A stretch of DNA of 14,970 nt from UBA10002 sp964373775 (GCA_964373775.1 CAYJWA010000024.1:1-14970), one strand, 5' to 3'; positions 1-6,588 are shown, counted from the first letter of the stretch. Notes: generated by a model not told the origin, from the sequence alone. Translations and numbers: made by a program.

Positions 1-1
1 G

Positions 2-205
2 CGGAATGATAAAAGTTTAATTAAACTCCCAACCATTGTGAGCCGGTTTTTCGGCAACAACCGAACCCGTATGGAAGAAGCCGTATCGAACTATAATCAT
101 CGCGTTAAAGCAGTTACTCCGATCTCGGAAAGATGCGATGTCTATGATATTGAAGTGCCTGAAACGCACAACTTTGCGCTTGCGAACGGGGTATTTGTAC
201 ACAAC
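2..205 (+). other. Intein C-terminal splicing region inside GyrB (partial)
   Basis: Residues DVYDIEVPETHNFAL followed by ANGVFVHN, then Ser, form classic intein blocks F and G: a His in block F (THNFAL), the penultimate His and terminal Asn (203-205), and Ser as the +1 extein nucleophile (206-208). From memory it closely matches the end of the cyanobacterial Ssp GyrB intein (NYNHR.., DVYDIEVP.THNFAL, GVFVHN/S), inserted at the same GyrB position. The residues before NYNHR (2-90) do not match the rest of the splicing domain and could be the end of a homing endonuclease or a linker; the window is too short to say. The splicing residues seen here are intact, so an active intein is likely. Confidence 0.93.
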
Positions 206-925
206 AGTGGAAAACAGGGGAGGGACCGGAGGATGCAGGCAGTGCTCCCGCTGAAGGGTAAAATTCTCAATGTGGAACGCGCGCGGTTGGACAAAATCCT
301 GGGGTTTGCGGAGATTAAGGCGCTCGTGATTGCACTCGGCACCGGCATCAGCGACAGTTTTGAAGTTGCGAAACTGCGGTATCATAAAGTGATTATCGCG
401 ACTGATGCGGATGTGGACGGCGCGCATATCCGCACTCTGCTTCTGACGCTTTTTTACCGTTACTTTCGTTCCCTGATTGACGGTGGTTTTATCTACATCG
501 CACAGCCGCCGCTCTACAAGGTAAAGCGCGGCAAGGAGTTTCATTATTTCTATGCTGAAGACGCGAAGGACTCCTTTTTGCAAAAAGAAGGGATTGAAGT
601 GAAAGAGCTTGAAGAGACCGAAAGCGGGGAAGAAGCGCTAGAAGAAATTGAGCTAGAGTCTGAAAAAGCTAATACGAAACGCTCTACGCTAAACGCTAAA
701 CGCTCTCTTAAAGTTTCTATTCAGCGCTACAAAGGTCTTGGCGAGATGAATCCGGAGGAGTTGTGGGAGACGACCATGGACCCGGCGCGCCGGATTTTGA
801 AGAAAGTGATGGTGGAAGACGCGCAGGAGGCGGATAAGGTTTTTGATATCCTGATGGGCGAAGATGTACCCGCGCGCAAATCGTTTATTCAGTCAAACGC
901 TACGAAGGCGACATTGGATATTTAA
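2..925 (+). CDS. gyrB: DNA gyrase subunit B, C-terminal part with embedded intein end (partial at left edge)
   Basis: The reading frame is open from the window edge. Codons to 205 are the end of an intein; the gyrase extein resumes at Ser 206-208 (SGKQGRDR, then LPLKGKILNVE). GyrB is the ATPase/TOPRIM subunit that works with GyrA to introduce negative supercoils. Visible landmarks are the TOPRIM metal-binding DADVDGAH (404-427), the QRYKGLGEMNPEELW motif near 720-765 and the short C-terminal tail ending in TLDI. The tail wording and QRYKGLGEMN favour GyrB over ParE, though that separation rests on recall. The ATPase domain and first half of TOPRIM (EGDSAGG) lie off-window. An acidic linker before QRYKGLG (about 600-715) carries a translated heptamer repeat. 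The stop is 7 bp from the convergent thrS stop, with no terminator seen between them. Confidence 0.95.
   Translation, partial: RNDKSLIKLPTIVSRFFGNNRTRMEEAVSNYNHRVKAVTPISERCDVYDIEVPETHNFALANGVFVHNSGKQGRDRRMQAVLPLKGKILNVERARLDKILGFAEIKALVIALGTGISDSFEVAKLRYHKVIIATDADVDGAHIRTLLLTLFYRYFRSLIDGGFIYIAQPPLYKVKRGKEFHYFYAEDAKDSFLQKEGIEVKELEETESGEEALEEIELESEKANTKRSTLNAKRSLKVSIQRYKGLGEMNPEELWETTMDPARRILKKVMVEDAQEADKVFDILMGEDVPARKSFIQSNATKATLDI
677..704 (+). repeat. Four tandem 7-bp units (AAACGCT) inside gyrB
   Basis: Consecutive heptamers AAACGCT, CTACGCT, AAACGCT, AAACGCT are directly visible and are translated as part of the linker KRSTLNAKRS just before the conserved QRYKGLGEMN motif. The array is 28 bp, not a multiple of three, so its flanks must have adjusted to keep frame. 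Confidence 0.8.
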
Positions 926-932
926 TGTACCG

Positions 933-2711
933 TTATTTCTTTTCTCGTATCTCGGTCTGGAGTCGCGAGGCAAGGTCACTGAGCGAAAGCGTTTTTTTCG
1001 TTCCAGAGACTGCTTCAAGCGTTACTGTTTTTTCCCTCTTCTCTTTTTCTCCAATCACAATCCAGTACGGCACTTTCTGAAGATTTGCGGTGCGGACTTT
1101 TTTGCCGAGCGTTTCGTTTGACCTATCAAACTCTGAACGAATTTCAGACGCAAGGAGCGTCTCGTGAACGGTTTTCGCATAGGGCAGGGACTTCTCGCTC
1201 ACGGGAAGCACTTTCACCTGCACCGGAGCGAGCCAGAGAGGGAATGCGCCGGCATAGTGCTCAATAATGATAGAGAGAAACCGCTCCAAAGAGCCCATAA
1301 TCGCGGCGTGAATCATGGCGAGCCGCTCCGCTTTTCCTTTCTCATTTACGCAGAAGAGGTTAAACCGCTCCGGCATGTTCAGGTCAAGTTGAATCGTGGC
1401 GACCTGCCACTCGCGTCCGAGCGAGTCCTTGGCGATAAAGTCAATCTTCGGTCCATAGAAAGCGGCTTCGCCGACCGCCTCGGTCGCCATCGTCCTCTTC
1501 TCCTTGACGAGCTCGCGGAGCTCTTTCTCTGCTTTGTTCCAGACCGTTTTCTCGCCGAGATACGCCGTCATATCATTTGGGTCGTGGAGCGAGAGGCGCG
1601 GAGTGAGCGCAAAACCGAATCGTCCGTAAAATGCTTCAATGATGTCCCAAATCTTGGCCATCTCCTCTTTTATCTGTGCAGAGCGGCAGAAGACATGCGC
1701 ATCGTCTTGGGTAATGGCGCGTACGCGCGAAAGCCCCGCGAGTTCCCCTGTTTGCTCATCGCGATACACTTTGGTGGTGGAAGCGTATCGCTGCGGCATC
1801 TCGCGGTAGCTCCAGTTTTTTCTTCTAAAGATTTCAATGTGGTGCGGGCAGTTCATGGGTTTCAGCACGAATTCGTGCTTTTCCCGAGTCGTTACCGTGA
1901 AGAGGTCGTCGCCAAATTTTTCCAAGTGTCCGCTCTTTTCGTAGAGTTCTTTTTTTGTGAGGTGCGGAATATCCACCCGTTCGTACCCGTATTTTTTCCG
2001 CAGTTCCCAAACGGTATTGTCCAGTATATCGCGGAGGACAGCGCCTTTTGGCGTCCAGAGCGGGAGTCCAGAACCTACGAGTTCTGAGAAAGTGAAAAGG
2101 TCTAGTTCCTCTCCGATTTTCCTGTGGTCGCGTTTCCCCGCTTCTTCGCGCCGCATGAGGTATTCATCAAGTTCTTTTTTTGACGCAAACGCAAGTCCGT
2201 AGATGCGGGTCAGCATTTTATTTTTTTCATCCCCGCGCCAGTACGCTCCCGCGATGCGGTCCAATTTCCAGCCTGCATTTCGCATCTCTTTTGCGTCGTC
2301 TATATGTCCGCCGCGGCACAAATCCGTAAAGCCCCCGGATGTATAGAGCGTTATTTTTTCTCCCTTCGCCTCAATACCATCAATCAGCTCCAGCTTGTAA
2401 GGGTTTCCCGCGAATTTCTTTCTCGCCTGCGTTGGAGTTACTTCCTGTCCCTCAAAGGTCTTCCAACTCTTCAAAATCTCCCGCATCTTCTGTTCAATCT
2501 TCGGCAGGTCGCCATCCGAGATTTTCTTTTTATCCGCGTGAATCCGCGTCTCGGTATCCGCGTTCATCTGCGTCTCAAAGTCAAAGTCGTAATAGAACCC
2601 CGTCTCAATCGCGGGTCCGAGCGTGAGCTTGACGTCCGGATAGAGTTCCAAAACCGCCGCGGCCAGAAGGTGCGCGAGCGAGTGGCGGACACAAATGTTT
2701 TTTTGGTGCAT
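933..2711 (-). CDS. thrS: Threonyl-tRNA synthetase (no TGS domain)
   Basis: Class II aminoacyl-tRNA synthetase charging tRNA-Thr; 592 aa from the ATG at 2711. It starts directly in the N2 editing domain, with HxxxH (H10/H14) and CRGGH (132-136), so the usual N-terminal TGS domain is absent. The catalytic core shows the zinc ligands Cys288 (MNCPHH), His339 (QDDAHVF) and His468 (AMIHAAIMG), motif 2 around YRDEQTGELAGLSRVRAITQDDAH (316-339) and motif 3 GSLERF (473-478). The anticodon-binding domain follows (LAPVQVKVLPVS to the end). A TTG at 2777 would add 22 residues but lies within a palindromic repeat. The ATG is preferred because it sits 6 nt after an extended -10 box and because the protein homology begins there. 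Residues about 47-63 (TQMNADTETRIHADKKK) are a repeat-derived insertion between FDFE and ISDGDLPKIE. It converges on gyrB. Confidence 0.95.
   Translation of the reverse strand: MHQKNICVRHSLAHLLAAAVLELYPDVKLTLGPAIETGFYYDFDFETQMNADTETRIHADKKKISDGDLPKIEQKMREILKSWKTFEGQEVTPTQARKKFAGNPYKLELIDGIEAKGEKITLYTSGGFTDLCRGGHIDDAKEMRNAGWKLDRIAGAYWRGDEKNKMLTRIYGLAFASKKELDEYLMRREEAGKRDHRKIGEELDLFTFSELVGSGLPLWTPKGAVLRDILDNTVWELRKKYGYERVDIPHLTKKELYEKSGHLEKFGDDLFTVTTREKHEFVLKPMNCPHHIEIFRRKNWSYREMPQRYASTTKVYRDEQTGELAGLSRVRAITQDDAHVFCRSAQIKEEMAKIWDIIEAFYGRFGFALTPRLSLHDPNDMTAYLGEKTVWNKAEKELRELVKEKRTMATEAVGEAAFYGPKIDFIAKDSLGREWQVATIQLDLNMPERFNLFCVNEKGKAERLAMIHAAIMGSLERFLSIIIEHYAGAFPLWLAPVQVKVLPVSEKSLPYAKTVHETLLASEIRSEFDRSNETLGKKVRTANLQKVPYWIVIGEKEKREKTVTLEAVSGTKKTLSLSDLASRLQTEIREKK
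2530..2573 (-). repeat. Four decamer units (ACGCGGATNN) translated inside thrS
   Basis: On the minus strand the units are ACGCAGATGA, ACGCGGATAC (then CGAG), ACGCGGATTC and ACGCGGATAA. They encode the non-conserved stretch between the editing-domain strand YYDFDFE and the helix DLPKIEQKM. A decayed relative (ACGCAGA, ACGCGGATTT) lies between genes at about 4273-4306. Confidence 0.75.
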
Positions 2712-2717
2712 CTCGTC

Positions 2718-2726
2718 ATCATAACA
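2718..2726 (-). promoter_or_regulatory. Extended -10 promoter of thrS, leaderless geometry
   Basis: Minus-strand TGTTATGAT is an extended -10 (TGn plus TATGAT). The thrS ATG follows after 6 nt (2717-2712), so transcription would start at or next to the A of ATG. No clear -35 or Shine-Dalgarno is visible. Confidence 0.5.
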
Positions 2727-2773
2727 GTTGCGAAAAAATATGCATCTCTTGACAGAAATGCATCTTGTGTTTT

Positions 2774-2813
2774 CCAAGGACTACCCTATGTACATACATA
2801 GGTTAGTCCTTGG
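2774..2813. repeat. Palindromic repeat, 19-bp arms
   Basis: Left arm 2774-2792 and right arm 2795-2813 are inverted copies with one mismatch (position 2784 against 2803) around a 2-nt centre. The arm core CCAAGGACTAACCTATG recurs exactly at 14183-14199. It lies just upstream of thrS in the intergenic region 2712-3043. Confidence 0.85.
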
Positions 2814-2895
2814 GGATATTGCGGCGCTTTTTGTTTTGCAAAAAGAAAATGTGTGGTAAGGTAAAGTAATTCTCAATTTTTCTGGCTTTGCCCGA

Positions 2896-3011
2896 TCCCG
2901 CGAAGCGGGACAATTATCAATTTTCACCTGTTTACTCTGCCAAAGATCATTTTAGAACATTATGCGGGTGTACTGGTCAATCCACGCACTAAACCGCAGA
3001 CGGTTAGTGCG
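2896..3011. repeat. Two small hairpins in the thrS-M29 divergent spacer
   Basis: TCCCGC-GAA-GCGGGA (2896-2910) is a perfect 6-bp hairpin. CGCACTAAACC (2985-2995) pairs with GGTTAGTGCG (3002-3011) with one bulged base. Another perfect inverted pair, CTTTTTG/CAAAAAG, lies near 2829-2847. None has a convincing terminator U-tract. The rest of the spacer is AT-rich with no gene seen. Confidence 0.6.
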
Positions 3012-3043
3012 GGACTTCGCTTCGCTTCGTTTTGCTAACCACT

Positions 3044-4258
3044 ATGTATACTCCGTCTAAACTTGTGCTGGAAAGATATGCTGATGTGCTTGTCAATTTT
3101 GCGCTGAACAGCGGAAAGGGAATTAAGAAAGGCGAAGTTGTGCACCTGGTGTGTTATGAAGCAGGGAAGCCGCTTTACATGGAAATTAAGCGCGCTATTT
3201 ACAAGGCGGGAGGACATATCATCTCCGACTACAGGCCGGATTCGGGAGACCGATTCCCATTTGACCGCACCTTTTTTGAACTTGCCAAGCCCGAACAATT
3301 GAAATTCTTCCCGAGGCACTACGCGAGGGGACTGGTTAAACAGATTGACCACTCCATTTTCGTGATAAGCGAGACGGACATGCACGAGCTTGAGGGTATT
3401 CCGCCGAAGAAAATCATGGTGCGGGGACTCGCGTGGAAACCATATATGGATTGGCGCCGTGAGAAAGAGAACAGAGGAAAGTTCACCTGGACGGTGGGGC
3501 TTTACGGCACCGATGCGATGGCGAAAGAAGCCGGGCTATCGGAAAAAGAATACTGGGCTCAGATTATTAGGGCTTGCTTCTTGGATACAAAAGACCCGAT
3601 TGAAGAGTGGCGGCGTGTGTATGCACAGATGGAGAAAATCCGCCGCAAACTTAACGCACTTCCGATAGAAAAACTGTATGTGAAAGGACCTGATGCAGAC
3701 CTCTGGATTCATCTCGGCAAAAAACGGCAGTGGATGTGCGGGAGCGGGCGGAATATCCCCAGTTTTGAACATTTCACCTCGCCTGACTGGCGCGGGACGG
3801 AAGGGTGGATACGGTTCAATCAGCCGCTCTATCGCTACGGCGTGCATATTGAGGGAGTGGAGCTCTGGTTCAAAAACGGCAGGGTGGTGAAGGCGAAGGC
3901 GCGAAAGAATGAGAAGGTGCTAAAGCAGATGATTGCGACGGAGAACGCGGACAAAATCGGCGAGTATTCGCTTACCGACAAACGGCTCTCGCGCATCACG
4001 CGCTTTATGGCCGAGACGCTCTATGACGAGAATAGGGGAGGCGCGCACGGCAATACGCATCTTGCACTCGGAAAGTCCTACCACGACTGTTGCATTGAGG
4101 ATCCGGGAGAGATGTCGCTCAAAGATTGGGAGGACCTCGGCTACAATGATTCATCAGTGCATACCGACATTATCTCCACTGCGCCGCGGACGGTGACGGC
4201 GTATATGAAAGATGGGACGAAGCAAGTTATCTATCGCAACGGCATGTTTCGGGTTTAA
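3044..4258 (+). CDS. M29-family (thermophilic-type) metallo-aminopeptidase
   Basis: Cytoplasmic co-catalytic metallopeptidase that removes N-terminal residues from peptides; 404 aa, normal for family M29 (AmpS/aminopeptidase T type). All expected metal and catalytic positions are visible: Glu242 in GRNIPSFEHFTSP, Glu307 in KIGEYSL, His339 in DENRGGAHGNTHLALG, and His373 and Asp375 in SSVHTDII. These align with E250, E316, H345, H376 and D378 of the characterised enzymes (recalled numbering). NIPSFE replaces the more usual NIPTGE. ATG 3044 is chosen over an in-frame TTG at 3032, which would add only MLTT. No good Shine-Dalgarno is seen. It probably recycles peptides in an organism with few biosynthetic pathways (inference). 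Confidence 0.93.
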   Translation: MYTPSKLVLERYADVLVNFALNSGKGIKKGEVVHLVCYEAGKPLYMEIKRAIYKAGGHIISDYRPDSGDRFPFDRTFFELAKPEQLKFFPRHYARGLVKQIDHSIFVISETDMHELEGIPPKKIMVRGLAWKPYMDWRREKENRGKFTWTVGLYGTDAMAKEAGLSEKEYWAQIIRACFLDTKDPIEEWRRVYAQMEKIRRKLNALPIEKLYVKGPDADLWIHLGKKRQWMCGSGRNIPSFEHFTSPDWRGTEGWIRFNQPLYRYGVHIEGVELWFKNGRVVKAKARKNEKVLKQMIATENADKIGEYSLTDKRLSRITRFMAETLYDENRGGAHGNTHLALGKSYHDCCIEDPGEMSLKDWEDLGYNDSSVHTDIISTAPRTVTAYMKDGTKQVIYRNGMFRV

Positions 4259-4309
4259 AAATCGCGGAACTGACGCAGAGCAAGAACAGGGAACAGACGC
4301 GGATTTTTT

Positions 4310-5074
4310 ATGCACTCAAGTAACGCAATAAAACTTATTTCGCTTAACATTGAGTGCGGCCAGCACTATGATACCGCGCTTCCGTTTCTGCACGCGGAAC
4401 AGGCGGAGGTGGTCTGTCTTCAGGAAGTGCTTGACTGCGATGTGGAGCGGCTCAAAAAAGAGATTGGCATGGACGGCATCTTCGCGCCGACCGCGATTGC
4501 TGACCGCGGCCGCGGGACTGAAGCGCTCGGGAGAGCCGGTGTATGCATGGGGACTGCGCTTTTCTCGCGGCTGCCGCTTACGGAGCGCCGCACCCTGTAT
4601 TATTTCGGAACGCCGGAGTATATTCCTTCCGCAAAAGACCCCGTACCCTCTGACCGGCATGTGAACTTTAACGGGGTTTTTCTTGTTGCGCGCGTGCAAA
4701 GCGGGGATGAGTTGTTTACCATAGGCACGACGCATTTTACCTGGACGCCTGACGGGAGCGCATCAGAAGGACAGAGGAAGGATGTGAAGAATTTGCTCGA
4801 GCTTTTGGAGCAGTTTCCGGATATTGTTTTTTGCGGGGACTTCAACGCGCCGCGCGGAGGAGAGATATGGGGTATATTTGCCTCGCGTTACCCGGATAAT
4901 ATACCGCTGCATTACAAAACAAGCATTGACCAAAATCTCCACAAGGTGAAAGGAATTATGCATGTTGTTGACGGGCTTTTCGGAACAGCGCACTACCGGT
5001 GTACGGATACCCGCTTGCAGTGCGGCGTGAGCGACCACTGCGCGATTGTGAGTACGATTCGCCGCGTGCGGTAA
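4310..5074 (+). CDS. Endonuclease/exonuclease/phosphatase (EEP) family protein
   Basis: 254 aa with the full set of EEP-fold motifs: Asn13 (SLNIE), Glu39 (CLQEV), His142 (TTHFTW), Asp177/Asn179 (CGDFNAP), Asp221 (VVDGLF) and Asp242-His243 (VSDHCAIV). The fold covers AP endonucleases, DNase I-like nucleases, sphingomyelinases and inositol phosphatases. Nothing seen fixes the substrate, so a Mg-dependent phosphodiesterase is the safe call. There is no signal peptide, so it is probably cytoplasmic. It lies 51 bp after the M29 gene on the same strand, and the spacer holds a decayed ACGCGGAT-type repeat. ATG 4310 gives a natural N-terminus (MHSSNAIKLISLNIE). Confidence 0.88.
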   Translation: MHSSNAIKLISLNIECGQHYDTALPFLHAEQAEVVCLQEVLDCDVERLKKEIGMDGIFAPTAIADRGRGTEALGRAGVCMGTALFSRLPLTERRTLYYFGTPEYIPSAKDPVPSDRHVNFNGVFLVARVQSGDELFTIGTTHFTWTPDGSASEGQRKDVKNLLELLEQFPDIVFCGDFNAPRGGEIWGIFASRYPDNIPLHYKTSIDQNLHKVKGIMHVVDGLFGTAHYRCTDTRLQCGVSDHCAIVSTIRRVR

Positions 5075-5083
5075 CAATGTCGT

Positions 5084-5122
5084 GGTATAAAAATATCCCC
5101 CATCCATTGAGACGGATGGGGG
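5084..5122 (-). terminator. Rho-independent terminator for the lipoprotein gene
   Basis: CCCCCATCC (5097-5105) and GGATGGGGG (5114-5122) form a 9-bp stem with an 8-nt loop. Read on the minus strand it is followed by ATATTTTTATA, a U-rich tract, so it serves the minus-strand gene at 5151. The plus-strand 3' side has no U-tract. Confidence 0.85.
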
Positions 5123-5150
5123 AGGGAGACATTGCCCCGCGCCATCGGCG

Positions 5151-5324
5151 CTACCAGCACGGCGGGTAATAATACACCCGCGGGGGGCCGTAATATGCCG
5201 GCGGACTCCAGTAGTAATGCGGGGCGTACCAGCCGTAGTCGTACGAAGCATAACCGCTGGTCGCGCAACCCGAGAGGAACGCGAGCGCGCCGATTCCTGC
5301 GAAGAGCCACAACATTTTTTTCAT
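5151..5324 (-). CDS. Small Tyr/Pro-rich lipoprotein
   Basis: 57 aa. A positively charged start (MKKM), a hydrophobic core (WLFAGIGALAF) and the lipobox LSGC give a predicted lipidated Cys20. The mature 38 residues are dominated by Tyr, Pro, Trp and Gly (HYYWSPPAYYGPP, RVYYYPP) and end CW. The function is unknown; aromatic low-complexity lipoproteins of this kind are predicted to sit at the cell surface. The start at 5324 is fixed by a strong Shine-Dalgarno AAAGGAG about 8 nt upstream, so an upstream in-frame ATG at 5351 is unlikely. The gene is a complete single-gene transcription unit with a promoter at 5350-5378 and a terminator at 5084-5122. Confidence 0.8.
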   Translation of the reverse strand: MKKMLWLFAGIGALAFLSGCATSGYASYDYGWYAPHYYWSPPAYYGPPRVYYYPPCW

Positions 5325-5349
5325 AGAGCGAACTCCTTTCGTTTCCGCC

Positions 5350-5378
5350 ACTATACCTTATGAACCGTTTATCCACAA
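5350..5378 (-). promoter_or_regulatory. Sigma-70 type promoter of the lipoprotein gene
   Basis: Minus strand: TTGTGG (5378-5373), a 17-nt spacer, and TATAGT (5355-5350). The start codon lies 25 nt after the -10, leaving room for the Shine-Dalgarno leader. Confidence 0.6.
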
Positions 5379-5414
5379 GCAGAAACAGCACGGGGGCGAT
5401 ATACTACTTTCATA

Positions 5415-5490
5415 GTAGATACGTTTAACGAATAGCGGTAGATACACTTAACGAATGGCGCACACGAATTTTAGGAAGGCGCACACGAAT
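5415..5490. repeat. Tandem repeats, 23-bp and 21-bp periods
   Basis: 5415-5437 and 5438-5460 are adjacent 23-bp copies with 3 mismatches (both begin GTAGATAC and contain TTAACGAAT). The second overlaps GGCGCACACGAAT at 5457-5469, which is repeated exactly at 5478-5490. An inverted CTACT/AGTAG pair precedes them near 5404-5418. No gene is seen in this stretch. Confidence 0.8.
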
Positions 5491-5498
5491 GGGGGACA

Positions 5499-5579
5499 CC
5501 CTGCGCTCCCTGCCCGTGCGTGTCCGCACGCAGGCGGGCGCGCAGGGCCATTCGGGGCGGCCCGCAGGCAGGCGCCCTG
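5499..5579. repeat. GC-rich dispersed repeat, copy 1
   Basis: Three blocks are shared exactly with the element at 8862-9104: 5499-5524 equals 8884-8909 (26 bp), 5522-5538 equals 8964-8980 (GTCCGCACGCAGGCGGG) and 5564-5579 equals 9072-9087 (GCAGGCAGGCGCCCTG). The sequence folds back on itself (CCCTGCGC with GCGCGCAGGG). Confidence 0.85.
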
Positions 5580-5621
5580 CGGTGGCGCTCTCAATTTTTA
5601 TTAGTCGCTTACATTTAATTT

Positions 5622-5813
5622 ATGAGACAGCAAACTTATCTTACCGTTTCTGGATTCATCTTTCTTGCGATTGCCGTGCTCCACGGGTTGCGGCTTTATT
5701 GGGGATGGGAAGCAGTGATTGGCGGAGTACTGGTGCCGCTTTCCGTGAGCTGGATTTCGGTTATCATTGCCGGCGCGCTTGCGTACTCTGCTTTTCAGCT
5801 CGTAGAGAAATGA
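5622..5813 (+). CDS. Small two-helix membrane protein of CPR type
   Basis: 63 aa with two predicted membrane helices (about residues 7-23 and 42-58) separated by the loop LRLYWGWEAVIGG. The pattern (Y, IF, ALHxLR, GWEAVIGG, SWI, AGxLAY) resembles a small conserved hypothetical membrane protein I recall from Parcubacteria; this is recall only. The function is unknown. Its TGA overlaps the ATG of the next gene (ATGA at 5810-5813), so the two are probably translationally coupled. Confidence 0.7.
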   Translation: MRQQTYLTVSGFIFLAIAVLHGLRLYWGWEAVIGGVLVPLSVSWISVIIAGALAYSAFQLVEK

Positions 5814-6304
5814 CCCTGTTTTATCTTACGGTCTTTCTCGGAAGCATCTGGATACTCTTCTGGCTCTCGCGGGGCGCCTTTTTCGTGCCCCTGCCGCACA
5901 GCGCCGTGCCACGGGTTATTCGCTTGCTTGCGCTGCAACCGGGAGAAAAGGCGGTTGATGTCGGGTCAGGGGATGGGCGGCTTCTCATTGCGCTTGCCGA
6001 GGCGGGCGCGGAAGCGCACGGATTTGAACACAACATCTTACTCGTGTGGCGTTCACGCCGTAACATCAGGCGCGCCGGGCTCTCTGCTCGGGCTTTTGTG
6101 CATTGGAGCGATTTTTGGGACGAGGATTTTTCCCGGTTTGACGCGGTTACCATTTACGGCATTCCCTATATTATGCGGCGGCTTGAGAAGAAACTGCGCG
6201 CTGAGCTCCGCCCCGGCGCGCGCGTTGCGTCGTACTCATTTCCGTTTCCGGACTGGCAGCCAATAAAGTCGGATGGAAAAGTGTATCTGTATCGGCAGTC
6301 ATAA
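5810..6304 (+). CDS. Membrane-anchored class I SAM-dependent methyltransferase
   Basis: 164 aa. One N-terminal membrane helix (FYLTVFLGSIWILFWL) is followed by a Rossmann methyltransferase domain with motif I VDVGSGDGRLL (49-59), the acidic HGFEHN that would end strand 2, and TIYGIPYIMRRL then LRPGARVASYSFPFPDW. The layout (short TM, SGDGR, LxPGxRV, FxxxDW) resembles FAM173/ATPSCKMT-like protein-lysine methyltransferases, but the substrate is not shown by the sequence. ATG 5810 is chosen because it overlaps the upstream stop; the longer open frame back to 5489 runs through repeat DNA and is not believed. Confidence 0.8.
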   Translation: MTLFYLTVFLGSIWILFWLSRGAFFVPLPHSAVPRVIRLLALQPGEKAVDVGSGDGRLLIALAEAGAEAHGFEHNILLVWRSRRNIRRAGLSARAFVHWSDFWDEDFSRFDAVTIYGIPYIMRRLEKKLRAELRPGARVASYSFPFPDWQPIKSDGKVYLYRQS

Positions 6305-6345
6305 GGCGATTCCGTTATTTTGTATTCGGTGGTACGGTATAGGGT

Positions 6346-6498
6346 ATGAGTGAAACGAAACAAGGAGACGAATTGAAGTTATTTGCCGGAGCCGCTTCGT
6401 ATTACGCAAAGTACTGCCTCATTTGTCTCACGGCGTCTGTTTGGCAATCGTTTGGCCGATTTCGAAAGAGAATTAAAAGACACACTCTTAAAAATTGA
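6346..6498 (+). pseudogene. Short ORF resembling a methyltransferase N-terminus, probably a remnant
   Basis: 50-codon ORF. MSETKQGDELKLFAGAASYY then AKY resembles the start of Rossmann methyltransferases that read LFxGxAxYYAKYRxxxP, but the similarity stops after about 35 residues and TGA follows at 6496. A second open frame (from TTG 6383 or an upstream non-ATG codon to TAA 6557) reads RLFGNRLADFERELKDTLLK then IEPSG, which looks protein-like. Together with in-frame readthrough toward 6589, this suggests a frameshifted gene or an unrecognised small antitoxin. The stretch 6305-6588 has no other gene. Confidence 0.3.
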
Positions 6499-6572
6499 GC
6501 CTTCGGGCTTATTCCGCGAGCAGATACGACTTCAGGTCTTATTGGCGCGGAGGAGATAAGAACTCTTTGGCG

Positions 6573-6581
6573 TGATAACAT
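6573..6581 (+). promoter_or_regulatory. Possible extended -10 of the toxin gene
   Basis: TGATAACAT (TGn plus TAACAT) lies 7 nt before ATG 6589, which would give a leaderless mRNA. The -10 match is 4 of 6 and no -35 is evident, so this is weak. Confidence 0.3.
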
Positions 6582-6588
6582 ACTGGAT

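Noticed and set aside
1164..2087. Long plus-strand ORF of about 300 codons opposite thrS
   Set aside because: It is antisense to conserved ThrRS codons, its translation resembles no protein, and it is a shadow of a GC-rich gene. The same applies to the minus-strand ORF 9761-10399 opposite rpoD.
5415..5490. Possible CRISPR array
   Set aside because: The 23-bp copies are directly adjacent with no spacers, there are only two, and no cas genes are present.
5489..5809. N-terminal extension of the methyltransferase ORF back to 5489
   Set aside because: It translates the GC-rich repeat and overlaps the better-supported small membrane protein; ATG 5810 in the ATGA overlap is the natural start.
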